Of a stretch of DNA of 64,000 nucleotides, positions 35,224 to 43,120 are shown piece by piece. Origin of the DNA: UBA9676 sp963741615 (GTDB taxonomy: Bacteria; Actinomycetota; Actinomycetes; Streptosporangiales; Streptosporangiaceae). Under the pieces are notes generated by a model. It was not told the origin of the DNA, did no database searches, and saw only the letters and a program-made list of their open reading frames with translations. Made by a program: the position numbers and the translations under genes. The stretch lies in NCBI GenBank assembly GCA_963741615.1, contig CAVUIU010000026.1, positions 124,001 through 188,000 on the forward strand. Direction: 5' to 3'. Numbering within the stretch: position 1 is the first letter of the stretch; every line of letters starts with the position of its first letter.

Positions 35224-36294
35224 ATGACGTTCTACACGATCAACCTGCTGATCTACGCCGCGGTGGACGCCATGGCATGCCTGGGCCTCAATCAGCAGTT
35301 CGGCGTGGCGGGTGTCACGAACTTCGGTTTCATCATCTTCCAGGCGGCCGGCGGGTACGCGGCGGCGATCCTGGCCATGCCGCCCCAGACGGCGAACGGC
35401 GGGTTCCAGTCCTACCTCGGCGGATGGAATCTGCCCTTCCCGATCCCCTGGATCGGTGCCGCGGTGGTCGGCGGCCTGATCGCGCTTCCCTTCACGTTCC
35501 TGGTCGGCAGGCGGCTGCGTGGCGACTTCGCCGCGGTGGGCCTGCTGGTCACGGCGGTGCTGCTGAACCTGGTCGTCACCAACTACCGGCCGCTCCTCAA
35601 CGGGGACGCGGGCCTGTCGCTGATCCCGCAGCCGCTGCAGGGACAGTTCAACCCGCAGACGGCCGACTATCAGTGGGCGTTCGCGGCGGTGGCGATCGTC
35701 GGCGTCCTGGGCGTCTACCTGTTCGTGCGCCGGATCACCGAGTCCCCCTATGGGCGGTCGCTGCGGGCCATGCGCGACAACGACCAGGTGGCGGACTCGC
35801 TCGGCAAGAACCTGCTGGCGATGCGCAGCGTGATGCTCGTGGTCGGCGGGGCGATCGCCGGCCTGTCCGGCGGGGTGCTCGTCTCCTACATCACCACCTG
35901 GTCCCCGGCGGCGTGGGGATACGCCGAGACGGTGGTGCTGTTCGCGGCAGTGATCATCGGTGGGGCGGGCAACCACCTCGGCGCGGTGCTCGGCGCCATC
36001 CTGGTCCCGGTCGGGTTCGAGGAAGTGACCAGGTACATCCCCACCTCCAACAACCTCCCGCCGAACCTCATCCCGTCGCTGGAATGGGTGGCGATCGGAC
36101 TGCTCATCGTCATCTTCCTGTGGGTGCGGCCGCAGGGGATCCTGCCCGAGCGCAAGCGCGTGATCCGCGTGGGGGCGCCGGCCAGCGGGGGGCCCGCGGG
36201 CCGGCAGGACGATGCACCGGCGGCCGCCGTAGTACCCGAGGCGGGTGGGGCGGCGCCGGCTGGCGGGCAAGCCGCGGGCTGGCAGGCCGGCTGA
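35224..36294 (+). CDS. Liv-type ABC transporter permease (LivM-like) with repetitive C-terminal tail
   Basis: 356 residues. GLNQQFGVAGVTNFGFIIFQAAGGYAAAI and ITESPYGRSLRAMRDNDQVADSLGKN are LivM signatures, with about nine membrane segments. After LRPQGILPERK-like sequence (WVRPQGILPERKR), the tail is rich in Ala, Gly and Pro and contains VVPEAGGAAPAGGQAAGW. The gene stops at a TGA (36292-36294), but the same frame stays open straight into the ATPase gene, where the same peptide repeat continues. It may therefore be the first half of a permease-ATPase fusion. Confidence 0.88.
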   Translation: MTFYTINLLIYAAVDAMACLGLNQQFGVAGVTNFGFIIFQAAGGYAAAILAMPPQTANGGFQSYLGGWNLPFPIPWIGAAVVGGLIALPFTFLVGRRLRGDFAAVGLLVTAVLLNLVVTNYRPLLNGDAGLSLIPQPLQGQFNPQTADYQWAFAAVAIVGVLGVYLFVRRITESPYGRSLRAMRDNDQVADSLGKNLLAMRSVMLVVGGAIAGLSGGVLVSYITTWSPAAWGYAETVVLFAAVIIGGAGNHLGAVLGAILVPVGFEEVTRYIPTSNNLPPNLIPSLEWVAIGLLIVIFLWVRPQGILPERKRVIRVGAPASGGPAGRQDDAPAAAVVPEAGGAAPAGGQAAGWQAG

Positions 36295-36400
36295 GGGGCT
36301 GGCACCGTAGTGCCCGAGGCGGGTGGGGCGGCGCCGGCTGGCGGGCAAGCCGCGGGCTGGCAGGGCTCAGGGGCTGGCACCGTAGTGCCCGAGGCGGGCT
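36227..36400. repeat. 75-78-bp tandem repeat linking the LivM and LivG frames
   Basis: Units beginning CCGTAGTRCCCGAGGCGGG start at 36227, 36305 and (partial) 36380, with periods of 78 and 75 bases, both multiples of three. Each full unit encodes VVPEAGGAAPAGGQAAGWQ in the shared frame. Copy one contains the LivM stop TGA; copy two lacks it by a three-base difference. Confidence 0.85.
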
Positions 36401-37389
36401 TGGTAACCGGTGACGGTGGGCAACGTGACGCCCGCGGCTCCTCCCGCCAGCCGGCGCCTGTGGCCGCCGACGGGCAATCTGCATCTCCGGCGGCGCCTCC
36501 GGGGACAGCGTCGGTGGCACCTCGATCTGGATCTCCGGCGCCTTTGGCGGGTGGCGGCACGGAGCCGGCCGATGCGGCGGCGCCGGTGGGGGAGCGGGGG
36601 GGTGGGGCGGTTGACGGTGCGGGGGCCGCCGGTGGGGTGGTGCTGGCGGCGGTGGGGGTTTCGCGGGAGTTCGGGGGGGTGCGGGCGGTGAACGACGTGT
36701 CGTTCTCGGTCCGGCACGGAACCCTGACCGGGCTGATCGGGCCCAACGGGGCGGGCAAGTTGACGCTGCTGGCCATGCTGGCTGGCACCCTTCCGGTGTC
36801 GGATGGCAGCGTGATCTACCGGGGGCGGGACGTGACCGGGATGCCGGCGTTCCGCCGGGCGCGGCTCGGGCTGGTGCGGACCTTCCAGCTCGCCAGCGAG
36901 TTCAAGCGGCTGACCGTCATGGAGAACCTGCTCTCGGCGGTACCGGCGAACCGTGGTGACTCCTTCCGCGGCGCGGTGCTCGGCAAGCGGTACTGGCGCG
37001 CTGACGAGTCGGCGGCGATCGCGAGGGCGGAGGGCATCCTGGAGCGGTTCGGCCTGGAGGGGTTCGCCAACCACTACGCCGGCGACCTTTCCGGCGGCCA
37101 GCGCAGGCTGGTGGAGATCATGCGCGCGCTCATGGCCGAGCCCGGCATGCTGCTGCTCGACGAGCCGATGGCCGGCGTCCACCCGAACCTGGCACGGCGG
37201 ATCGGCCAGCAGCTCGTCGCATTGTGCGAGGAGGGGATGACGATCCTCATGGTCGAGCACGAGCTGGCCATCATGGACGAGTTCTGCGATCCGGTGGTGG
37301 TGATGGCCGAAGGCTCGGTCCTCGCGGAGGGCACCATGGAGCAGTTGCGCGCCCGCAGCGAGGTCGTGGAGGCCTACCTTGTCGGCTGA
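36310..37389 (+). CDS. Liv-type ABC ATPase (LivG-like) with altered Walker A and long N-terminal linker
   Basis: The ATPase domain starts near VLAAVGVSREFGGVRAVND. It has a complete signature LSGGQRRLVEIMRAL, Walker B MLLLDEPMAGVHP and the H-loop MVEHEL. The Walker A reads GPNGAGKLTLL: the Ser/Thr after the lysine, which coordinates magnesium, is Leu (codon TTG at 36760-36762, one base from TCG). About 110 low-complexity residues precede the domain if GTG 36310 is the start; GTG 36637 or 36640 are alternatives that would give a normal-size protein. If real, the substitution should impair ATP hydrolysis at this site. Confidence 0.85.
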   Translation: MPEAGGAAPAGGQAAGWQGSGAGTVVPEAGLVTGDGGQRDARGSSRQPAPVAADGQSASPAAPPGTASVAPRSGSPAPLAGGGTEPADAAAPVGERGGGAVDGAGAAGGVVLAAVGVSREFGGVRAVNDVSFSVRHGTLTGLIGPNGAGKLTLLAMLAGTLPVSDGSVIYRGRDVTGMPAFRRARLGLVRTFQLASEFKRLTVMENLLSAVPANRGDSFRGAVLGKRYWRADESAAIARAEGILERFGLEGFANHYAGDLSGGQRRLVEIMRALMAEPGMLLLDEPMAGVHPNLARRIGQQLVALCEEGMTILMVEHELAIMDEFCDPVVVMAEGSVLAEGTMEQLRARSEVVEAYLVG

Positions 37390-38143
37390 GGTCAGCCTGC
37401 CCGGCGTCCCGCTGCGTGCCGAGGGGGTGACCGCCGGGTACGGCGGTGACCCGGTGATCCGCGGCATCAGCGTGAGCGTCGAGCCGGGTGAGGTGATCTC
37501 CCTGGTCGGGCCGAACGGCTCCGGCAAGAGCACCCTGCTCAAGGGGCTCGTGGGGGTGGTCCGCATCTCGTCCGGCACGGTCACCGTCGGCAGCAGGCAG
37601 GTCACGAACCTGCCGCCGGAGGAGGTCGCCCGTGCCGGGGTGGGCTACGTGCCGCAGGTGGATGACGTTTTCGCGCCGCTCAGCGTCAAGGAGAACCTGG
37701 AGATGGGTGGCTATCTGCTGCACCGGGGGCAGCTGGCGCCGCGGATCGAGCGCGTCCTGGCCGTGTTCCCCCGGCTGGCCGGCATGCTGGGCCGCAGCGC
37801 GGGCAAGCTGAGCGGCGGCGAGCGGAAAATGCTGGCCATGGGCCGGGTGCTGATGCTCGATCCCGGGGTCTTCCTGCTCGACGAGCCGACCGCCAACCTC
37901 GCGCCCATGATCGCGGCATCGCTGCTGGAGGAGCACGTGCGTGCCCTGGCGACCAGCGGCGCGTCCGTGCTCATCGTGGAGCAGCGGGCCAGGGCCGTGC
38001 TGGCCATCTCGGACCGGACATACGTGCTCGGCGGCGGCGAGGTCCGGATGGAGGGAACCCCGGCGGAGCTGTCGGCCAGCCCCGAGTTCGTCGACTCCTT
38101 CCTCGGCGGCGGTCACGGCCACCACGTCCGCTCCGGCGATTGA
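37379..38143 (+). CDS. Liv-type ABC ATPase (LivF-like)
   Basis: 254 residues. Walker A GPNGSGKSTLL is intact; the signature is LSGGERKMLAMGR and Walker B is VFLLDEPTANLAP, as in LivF. VPQVDDVFAPLSVKENLEMGG is the LivF-type Q-loop region. The start is probably TTG 37379, as GGAGG lies seven bases upstream and the family's N-terminus aligns; it overlaps the LivG-type stop by 11 bases. It would heterodimerise with the LivG-type subunit, whose Walker A is altered, leaving this one as the unambiguous hydrolytic site. Confidence 0.9.
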   Translation: MSAEVSLPGVPLRAEGVTAGYGGDPVIRGISVSVEPGEVISLVGPNGSGKSTLLKGLVGVVRISSGTVTVGSRQVTNLPPEEVARAGVGYVPQVDDVFAPLSVKENLEMGGYLLHRGQLAPRIERVLAVFPRLAGMLGRSAGKLSGGERKMLAMGRVLMLDPGVFLLDEPTANLAPMIAASLLEEHVRALATSGASVLIVEQRARAVLAISDRTYVLGGGEVRMEGTPAELSASPEFVDSFLGGGHGHHVRSGD

Positions 38144-38246
38144 TGGCTTACTGTCAGTATCCGATCACGGTCAGCGTTTGCGGCCGCACCGGCGATCCTG
38201 CCCCGTCACCTGTCATAGCGCCAGGCCGGGCGTACCATCAGTTGGC

Positions 38247-38609
38247 ATGTCGGGCAGTGTGGCCGCCAGCGCGGCACCCTCGCTGAGTATCCGCTACCTG
38301 CAGGTGCAGACCACGACGGATTCGCGCGCGGAGGCGATGGAGCTCGCCCGGGCGGCCGTCGAAGCGCGGCTCGCCGCGTGCGCGCAGGTCGCCGGGCCCA
38401 TCGCGAGCACCTACTGGTGGGAGGATGGGATCGAGCGCGCCGAGGAATGGCTGCTGATCCTCAAGCTGCCCGCCGCGGGATATCAGGCTCTCGCGGACTT
38501 CCTGGCGGGGCGGCACAGCTACGACGAGCCGGAGATCGTGGCCACACCGATCGTGGCCGGATCGGACGCCTACCTCAGCTGGATAGCGGAGGAGACCCGC
38601 CAGGAATGA
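38247..38609 (+). CDS. cutA: CutA1-type divalent cation tolerance protein
   Basis: 120 residues. AMELARAAVEARLAACAQVAG, STYWWEDGIERAEEWLLILK, SYDEPEIVATPI and YLSWIAEETR are the conserved CutA1 segments of a small trimeric ferredoxin-like protein. Proposed roles in copper tolerance are not firmly established for the family. It stands alone between the transporter operon and the monooxygenase regulator. Confidence 0.92.
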   Translation: MSGSVAASAAPSLSIRYLQVQTTTDSRAEAMELARAAVEARLAACAQVAGPIASTYWWEDGIERAEEWLLILKLPAAGYQALADFLAGRHSYDEPEIVATPIVAGSDAYLSWIAEETRQE

Positions 38610-38648
38610 CCCCCCGGCGGCGCTGGTCACCAGGCTGCCAGCGCGCCC

Positions 38649-40448
38649 TCAGTTGGACGGGATGACGATCCCGTACTCGTGGATCTTCCGGTAGATCGTC
38701 GCCCGGGACATCCCCAGCGACTCGGCCGTCTTGACCTTGTTGCCCTTGTAGGCGAGCAGGCCCTGGACGATGGCGTCACGTTCCATCGACTCCAGCGGGC
38801 TGAGCAGGCGGCGGCTGACCGTCCAGCATTCCGGCGGCAGGTCGGCCGGGTGGATCGTGCCGGAGCGCCGGTGCCTGGCGACCCGCCTGAGCACGTCCCA
38901 GAGCTGCTCGATGTTGCCAGGCCAGCGCGAGCGCAGCAGCAGTTTCATCGCCTCGGGAGAGCAGGTGAGCCGCGCCTGCTGGCTGAGCTTGGCCAGGAAG
39001 AACGGGATCAGCTCCTGCAGATCCTCGATGTGGTGACGCAGCGGGGGCAGCTCCACGCTGCCCGGGAAGTGACGCATGACCTTGGTCAGGTCAACGTTGG
39101 TGCGCTTGCGGCTCAGGGTGATCACCACCCGCAGCGAGCCTGGCTGGCCGTCGGCCTGTGTCTGCTGCAGGGCACTCGACAGCGCGTTCAGCTGCCTGGC
39201 GCCCAGCATGTCGATGTGCCGCAGGACCAGGGTGCCGTGGCTGTCGAGCAGTTCCCGCCGCAGCCGCGGCAGCCAGTCCGGTTCGGCGGCGTCCGCGGCG
39301 TCCAGCACGCCGAAGCGGCCGGCCGGATCGTGGCGCTGGTGTACCGCCCGGATCACGGCAAGCTTCCCGACGCCGCGTTCACCCTCCAGCGCGAGCCATT
39401 CGCCGCTGTGGTAGGCCGTCTCCACCTGGCCGCAGGCGCGCAGCCAGAGCGGAGCCGAGCCGACCAGGCCGGGCAGGAACATCGGCTGCTTGGGGGCGGG
39501 GTCAGGGGCGGTCTTGGCGATGGCCTCGATCAGCTTGACATGGACGACCCCGGCGGCGGGCGCCCCTTCCGGTGACAGCGGCCGGCCGTGGACCCGGGCA
39601 CGGGCACCGGTGGGCAGGGTGACGGTCACCGCCGCCAGCCGCCGGCTGGCGAGCACCTCGGCCGCGTGGCCCAGCACCGCGACCTGGTCTCCCGGGTCGA
39701 GCACCTGCCGCGCGGAATCGTTCATCATCACCATGTCGCTGGACAGCGCCAGCACGATACCGCTGGTGTGGCGGCAGGCCCGCAGGTACTCGTGCATGAG
39801 ACGCCATTCACGGGCGCTGCTGTCGTTGAGCAGGGCGCTGGTGATCTGGTCGGCGGTCGTCTTGGCGAGCGCGATCATCAGCGCGTCGGCGTCCTTGCGC
39901 CAGCAGGTCAGGTCCACCGCGCCGATCGTCTTGCCGGTGAGCGGGTCATGGATCGGCACCCCGGCGCAGCCGAAGACCTCCAGGTTCTCCGCGTAGTGCT
40001 CGTGGCCGAAGACGTGCGCGGGCTGGCCCCCTTCCAGGGCGGTCCCGATCCCGTTCGTGCCGACCTTCTCCTCGGCGTAGCTGAAACCCGGGGCCAGCTG
40101 GACCCCGTCCAGGTGGCGCTCGAGGTCGCGGTCGGCCGTCAGCCGGCTCAGCACCACGCCCGCCGCGTCGGTCAGGATGACGCTGATGGGCTGGCCGTCC
40201 AGGTGCTCGTGCAGGTTCCTCAGGATCGGCAGCGCGTTCCGGGTGAGGGGGGTGTCAAGGTTCGGGTCCCGTATATAGGAGAGCTCGACCCGGTCGGCCG
40301 CGACATGCCAGTCCCGTGACCGCCACCACGAGGCCAGGATGGGCTCGCGCACCGCGCCCGGCCGGACCGATTCACTGGTGAGGAACCGTTCCCGCGTCTC
40401 GGACAGGCCAGGGGCGTCCGGGGACAACGGCGCTGGTGAATGCACCAT
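38649..40448 (-). CDS. mimR: MimR/AcoR-like activator with GAF, degenerate AAA+ and Fis-type HTH
   Basis: 599 residues. The N-terminal half holds a GAF sensor (EEKVGTNGIGTALEGGQPAHVFGHEHY). The central domain has the architecture of bacterial enhancer-binding proteins but is degenerate: Walker A reads GERGVGKLA, the Walker B acidic pair is lost (LVLRHIDML) and no GAFTGA loop for sigma-54 contact is present. The C-terminus is a Fis-type HTH (LLAYKGNKVKTAESLGMSRATIYRKI). ATG 40448 has GGGAGG upstream. It is divergent from the monooxygenase locus, the position of MimR in mycobacteria, and likely activates it in response to substrate without sigma-54. Confidence 0.9.
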   Translation of the reverse strand: MVHSPAPLSPDAPGLSETRERFLTSESVRPGAVREPILASWWRSRDWHVAADRVELSYIRDPNLDTPLTRNALPILRNLHEHLDGQPISVILTDAAGVVLSRLTADRDLERHLDGVQLAPGFSYAEEKVGTNGIGTALEGGQPAHVFGHEHYAENLEVFGCAGVPIHDPLTGKTIGAVDLTCWRKDADALMIALAKTTADQITSALLNDSSAREWRLMHEYLRACRHTSGIVLALSSDMVMMNDSARQVLDPGDQVAVLGHAAEVLASRRLAAVTVTLPTGARARVHGRPLSPEGAPAAGVVHVKLIEAIAKTAPDPAPKQPMFLPGLVGSAPLWLRACGQVETAYHSGEWLALEGERGVGKLAVIRAVHQRHDPAGRFGVLDAADAAEPDWLPRLRRELLDSHGTLVLRHIDMLGARQLNALSSALQQTQADGQPGSLRVVITLSRKRTNVDLTKVMRHFPGSVELPPLRHHIEDLQELIPFFLAKLSQQARLTCSPEAMKLLLRSRWPGNIEQLWDVLRRVARHRRSGTIHPADLPPECWTVSRRLLSPLESMERDAIVQGLLAYKGNKVKTAESLGMSRATIYRKIHEYGIVIPSN

Positions 40449-40564
40449 TGCGCCTCCCGTGCCTCCCCGGTGCCTAGCGGCGGGGACCAGGGTGGGGCCC
40501 GCCGGGGCCGGGCCACCCGAGATCGCGTCGTAGTATGACCACCATAAGCGGGCCGTTACTGTTT

Positions 40565-40582
40565 TGTGTCTCATGTTGAGAC
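40565..40582. promoter_or_regulatory. Probable activator-binding site 1 (inverted repeat)
   Basis: GTCTCATGTTGAGAC (40568-40582) is a perfect inverted repeat, GTCTCA-TGT-TGAGAC. It lies between the divergent mimR gene and the small gene at 40664. The 17 bases TGTGTCTCATGTTGAGA (40565-40581) recur exactly at 41141, before prmA. Confidence 0.75.
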
Positions 40583-40663
40583 CGTTTTTTGCGCCGCGGG
40601 CACCGTCTGACGCCTTGACGTTGGCTCCCTGCCATGAGGAGATACCCGGGAGGTGGTGGTGCC

Positions 40664-40945
40664 ATGTCTGAGCCAGGGCCACCCCACGGTGACGCCTTCG
40701 GTCAGCCGGGGGCATTCTCTGCTGAGACCTTCAACCCGTGGAGCATCGTCAACCTGGTGTTCGCGCATCTGGCCGAGCAGGGCCTGCACCCGGTGCTCGG
40801 CGAGACAGGCGATCCTGGCCCGCCCGCCGCTGACCTGCTGCGGGCTCTGGGCATCGAGCCCGCGCCCGAGGGGAACCGCCAGGTTTCCCAGCACATCCAG
40901 GACCACCTGGCGGAGATACGGGACGCGATCTTCGGCGAGAGCTGA
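40664..40945 (+). CDS. Small protein of unknown function at the head of the monooxygenase locus
   Basis: 93 residues, not recognised. The start is Pro/Gly-rich; the middle (FNPWSIVNLVFAHLAEQGLHPVLGE) is a probable amphipathic helix, and the end (VSQHIQDHLAEIRDAIFGE) another. No Cys, signal peptide or membrane segment. ATG 40664 follows GGGAGG at nine bases; an in-frame ATG at 40634 is possible. It has its own copy of the inverted-repeat site upstream and a hairpin right after its stop, so it may be a separately transcribed, activator-controlled unit rather than the first gene of prmABCD. A role in assembly or regulation of the oxygenase is a guess. Confidence 0.7.
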   Translation: MSEPGPPHGDAFGQPGAFSAETFNPWSIVNLVFAHLAEQGLHPVLGETGDPGPPAADLLRALGIEPAPEGNRQVSQHIQDHLAEIRDAIFGES

Positions 40946-40955
40946 TCTGCCGGAC

Positions 40956-40970
40956 GCGGCCGCAGGCCGC
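40956..40970 (+). terminator. Short-loop hairpin after the small gene
   Basis: GCGGCC (40956-40961) and GGCCGC (40965-40970) enclose a three-base loop, starting 11 bases after the stop of the 93-residue gene. No U-tract. Plausible terminator separating it from prmA. Confidence 0.4.
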
Positions 40971-41140
40971 GGCTGACCTCCGCCGGCGTCGTCCGCGGCG
41001 GCGCCCGGCCAAGAAGCGTCCCGTCGGCCGGGCCCACCTGAACTGCCTGCCCAGCCACTGTCCTGCCTGCTCGCCGGGGGTCCCGTGGGCCCCGGTTCCC
41101 GGCGCTTGCCACCCATCCGCAACAGCGCGACGTGGCCAGA

Positions 41141-41157
41141 TGTGTCTCATGTTGAGA
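41141..41157. promoter_or_regulatory. Probable activator-binding site 2 (identical 17-mer)
   Basis: TGTGTCTCATGTTGAGA repeats the site at 40565 exactly; here the inverted repeat GTCTCA-TGT-TGAGAG has one mismatch at its last base. It lies 168 bases before the prmA start, a suitable place for an upstream activator. Confidence 0.75.
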
Positions 41158-41324
41158 GCCCAGCCGGGGCGTTATCGGGTTGTGATTCAGCACATAAGGA
41201 CTTGCGGCCGGACAGCCGTGCGCGCATCCGCTGGCCCAGGCGGGGCGCCCGCGTCTGCGAGGCGGATAGGGCAGCCTGCCCGCCGCCTCCGGCCGGCGGG
41301 AGACCTGAAGGGAAAGGGGTGACG

Positions 41325-42980
41325 ATGAGTCGCCAGAGTGTGGCCAGAGCTCACCAGAAGATCCAGGAGCTTTCCTGGGAGCCGCAGTACCACGAGCCGG
41401 TTGCGCAGTACGGCACCGACTACACGTTCGAGAAGTCCCAGAAGAAGGACCCGCTCAAGCAGGTCCTGCGCTCCTATTTCCCGATGCAGGAGGAGAAGGA
41501 CCACCGGGTCTACGGCGCCCAGGACGGGGCGATCCGGGGAAACATGTTCCGCCAGGTGCAGGAGCGGTGGCTGGAGTGGCAGAAGCTGTTCCTGTCGATC
41601 ATCCCGTTGCCGGAGATCTCGGCGGCGCGGGCGATGCCGCTGCTGTTCCGGACGGTGCCCAACCCGGAGCTGCACAACGGGCAGGCGATCCAGATGATCG
41701 ACGAGGTGCGTCACTCGACGATCCAGCAGAACCTCAAGCGCCTGTACATGAACAACTACATCGACCCGGCGGGCTTCAACAACAGCCTGCGCAACTTCCA
41801 GAACGACTACTGCGGGACGATCGGCCGGCAGTTCGCCGAGGGGTTCATCACCGGTGACGCGATCACGGCGGCGAGCATCTACCTGACGATCGTGGCCGAG
41901 ACGGCGTTCACCAACACGCTGTTCGTGGCCATGCCCGCCGAGGCCGCGGCCAACGGCGACTACCTGCTGCCGACGGTGTTCCACTCGGTGCAGTCGGATG
42001 AGTCGCGGCACATCAGCAACGGCTATGCCACCCTGCTGATGGCGCTGGCCGATGAGTCCAACCACCAGCTGCTCGAGCGGGACCTGCGGTATGCGTGGTG
42101 GAACAACCACCGGGTGGTGGACGCGGCCATCGGCACGTTCATCGAGTACGGCACCAAGGACCGGCGCAAGGACCGGGAGTCCTACGCCGAGATGTGGCGC
42201 CGGTGGATCTACGACGACTACTACCGCAGCTACCTCGTGCCGCTGGAGAAGTATGGCCTGGTGATCCCGCACGACCTCATCGAGGAAGCCTGGAACCAGA
42301 TCTGGAACAAGGGCTACGTCCACGAGGTCGCGCAGTTCTTCGCCACCGGCTGGCTGGCCAACTACTGGCGGATCGACCCGATGACCGACGAGGACTTCGA
42401 GTGGTTCGAGTACAAGTACCCGGGCTGGTACAACCGGTACGGCAAGTGGTGGGAGAACTACAACCGGCTGTCGATACCGAACGGGCACAACCCGATCGTG
42501 TTCGAGGACGTCAACTACCAGTACCCGAACCGCTGCTGGACCTGCATGGTCCCCTGCCTGGTCCGTGAGGACATGGTGTACGCCGAGGTCGACGGGGTGG
42601 TGCGCACGTACTGCCACGAGGAATGCAAGTGGACCGACGTGACCGCCTTCCGTCCGACCTACCAGGGCCGGGCCACGCCGAACATGGGCCAGCTGATCGG
42701 GCACCGCGAGTGGGAGACCCTCTACCACGGCTGGAACTGGGCCGACGTGATCTCGGACATGGGCTACGTCCGTGACGACGGCAAGACCATGACGGCCCAG
42801 CCGCATCTGCATCTGGGCGACCAGAAGAAGATGTGGACGCTGGACCACCTGCGGCGCTGCCCACCACTGGGAAGCCCGAACGTCCTGTTCAACGAGATGT
42901 CGCCGGAAGAGCGCGCGGCCTACCACGCGAGCTACATCCGCGGCGGCCCGGCCGGACGCTTCGCGCCCGCCGACGGCTGA
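41325..42980 (+). CDS. prmA: Soluble di-iron monooxygenase hydroxylase large subunit (propane/phenol type)
   Basis: 551 residues of the MmoX-like family. The two ExxH iron-ligand motifs are QMIDEVRHSTIQQNL and QSDESRHISNGY; the further Glu ligands fall in RWLEWQKL and IVAETAFTN. The subunit order large, reductase, small, coupling protein is that of group-5 enzymes (Rhodococcus/Gordonia Prm, mycobacterial Mim), which oxidise propane and, in Mim, acetone and phenol. ATG 41325 begins MSRQSVARAHQKIQEL, as in the family, with AAAGGGG upstream. The substrate here is inferred; alkanes, ketones and phenols are all possible. Confidence 0.95.
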   Translation: MSRQSVARAHQKIQELSWEPQYHEPVAQYGTDYTFEKSQKKDPLKQVLRSYFPMQEEKDHRVYGAQDGAIRGNMFRQVQERWLEWQKLFLSIIPLPEISAARAMPLLFRTVPNPELHNGQAIQMIDEVRHSTIQQNLKRLYMNNYIDPAGFNNSLRNFQNDYCGTIGRQFAEGFITGDAITAASIYLTIVAETAFTNTLFVAMPAEAAANGDYLLPTVFHSVQSDESRHISNGYATLLMALADESNHQLLERDLRYAWWNNHRVVDAAIGTFIEYGTKDRRKDRESYAEMWRRWIYDDYYRSYLVPLEKYGLVIPHDLIEEAWNQIWNKGYVHEVAQFFATGWLANYWRIDPMTDEDFEWFEYKYPGWYNRYGKWWENYNRLSIPNGHNPIVFEDVNYQYPNRCWTCMVPCLVREDMVYAEVDGVVRTYCHEECKWTDVTAFRPTYQGRATPNMGQLIGHREWETLYHGWNWADVISDMGYVRDDGKTMTAQPHLHLGDQKKMWTLDHLRRCPPLGSPNVLFNEMSPEERAAYHASYIRGGPAGRFAPADG

Positions 42981-43020
42981 GCGCCGGCCAGCACCAGAAG
43001 CAGGAGGCAACACCACAAGG

Positions 43021-43056
43021 AAGGAGGGCCGGAGGCCCAGGCCCTCGGCCCTCCTT
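43021..43056 (+). other. Intercistronic hairpin between prmA and prmB
   Basis: AAGGAGGGCC (43021-43030) pairs perfectly with 43047-43056, and the 16-base interior (GGAGGCCCAGGCCCTC) can pair partly. It lies in the 140-base gap between hydroxylase and reductase genes and could attenuate transcription or protect the prmA mRNA 3' end. Confidence 0.7.
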
Positions 43057-43120
43057 TCCCTTCCAGCGCCCGCGCGATATGCCCGGAACGGAGCGCATCG
43101 CGACACCCCGTGAAGGAGCC

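Larger units (their letters stand above)
40946..41324 (+). promoter_or_regulatory. 379-bp intergenic region before prmA
   Basis: It contains a short-loop hairpin at 40956-40970, about 170 bases of GC-rich sequence without a convincing reading frame, the second copy of the inverted-repeat site at 41141-41157, and a 166-base leader to the prmA start. No -24/-12 (GG-N10-GC type) promoter was found, in keeping with the activator lacking a sigma-54 contact loop. Confidence 0.55.

Noticed and set aside
40449..41324. Sigma-54 (-24/-12) promoters expected from the activator's family
   Set aside because: No TGGCAC-N5-TTGC-like element was found in either intergenic region, and the activator lacks the GAFTGA loop.
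41187..43106. Minus-strand open frame of about 640 codons opposite prmA
   Set aside because: prmA on the plus strand has all di-iron ligands and family length; the antisense product has no recognisable motif.
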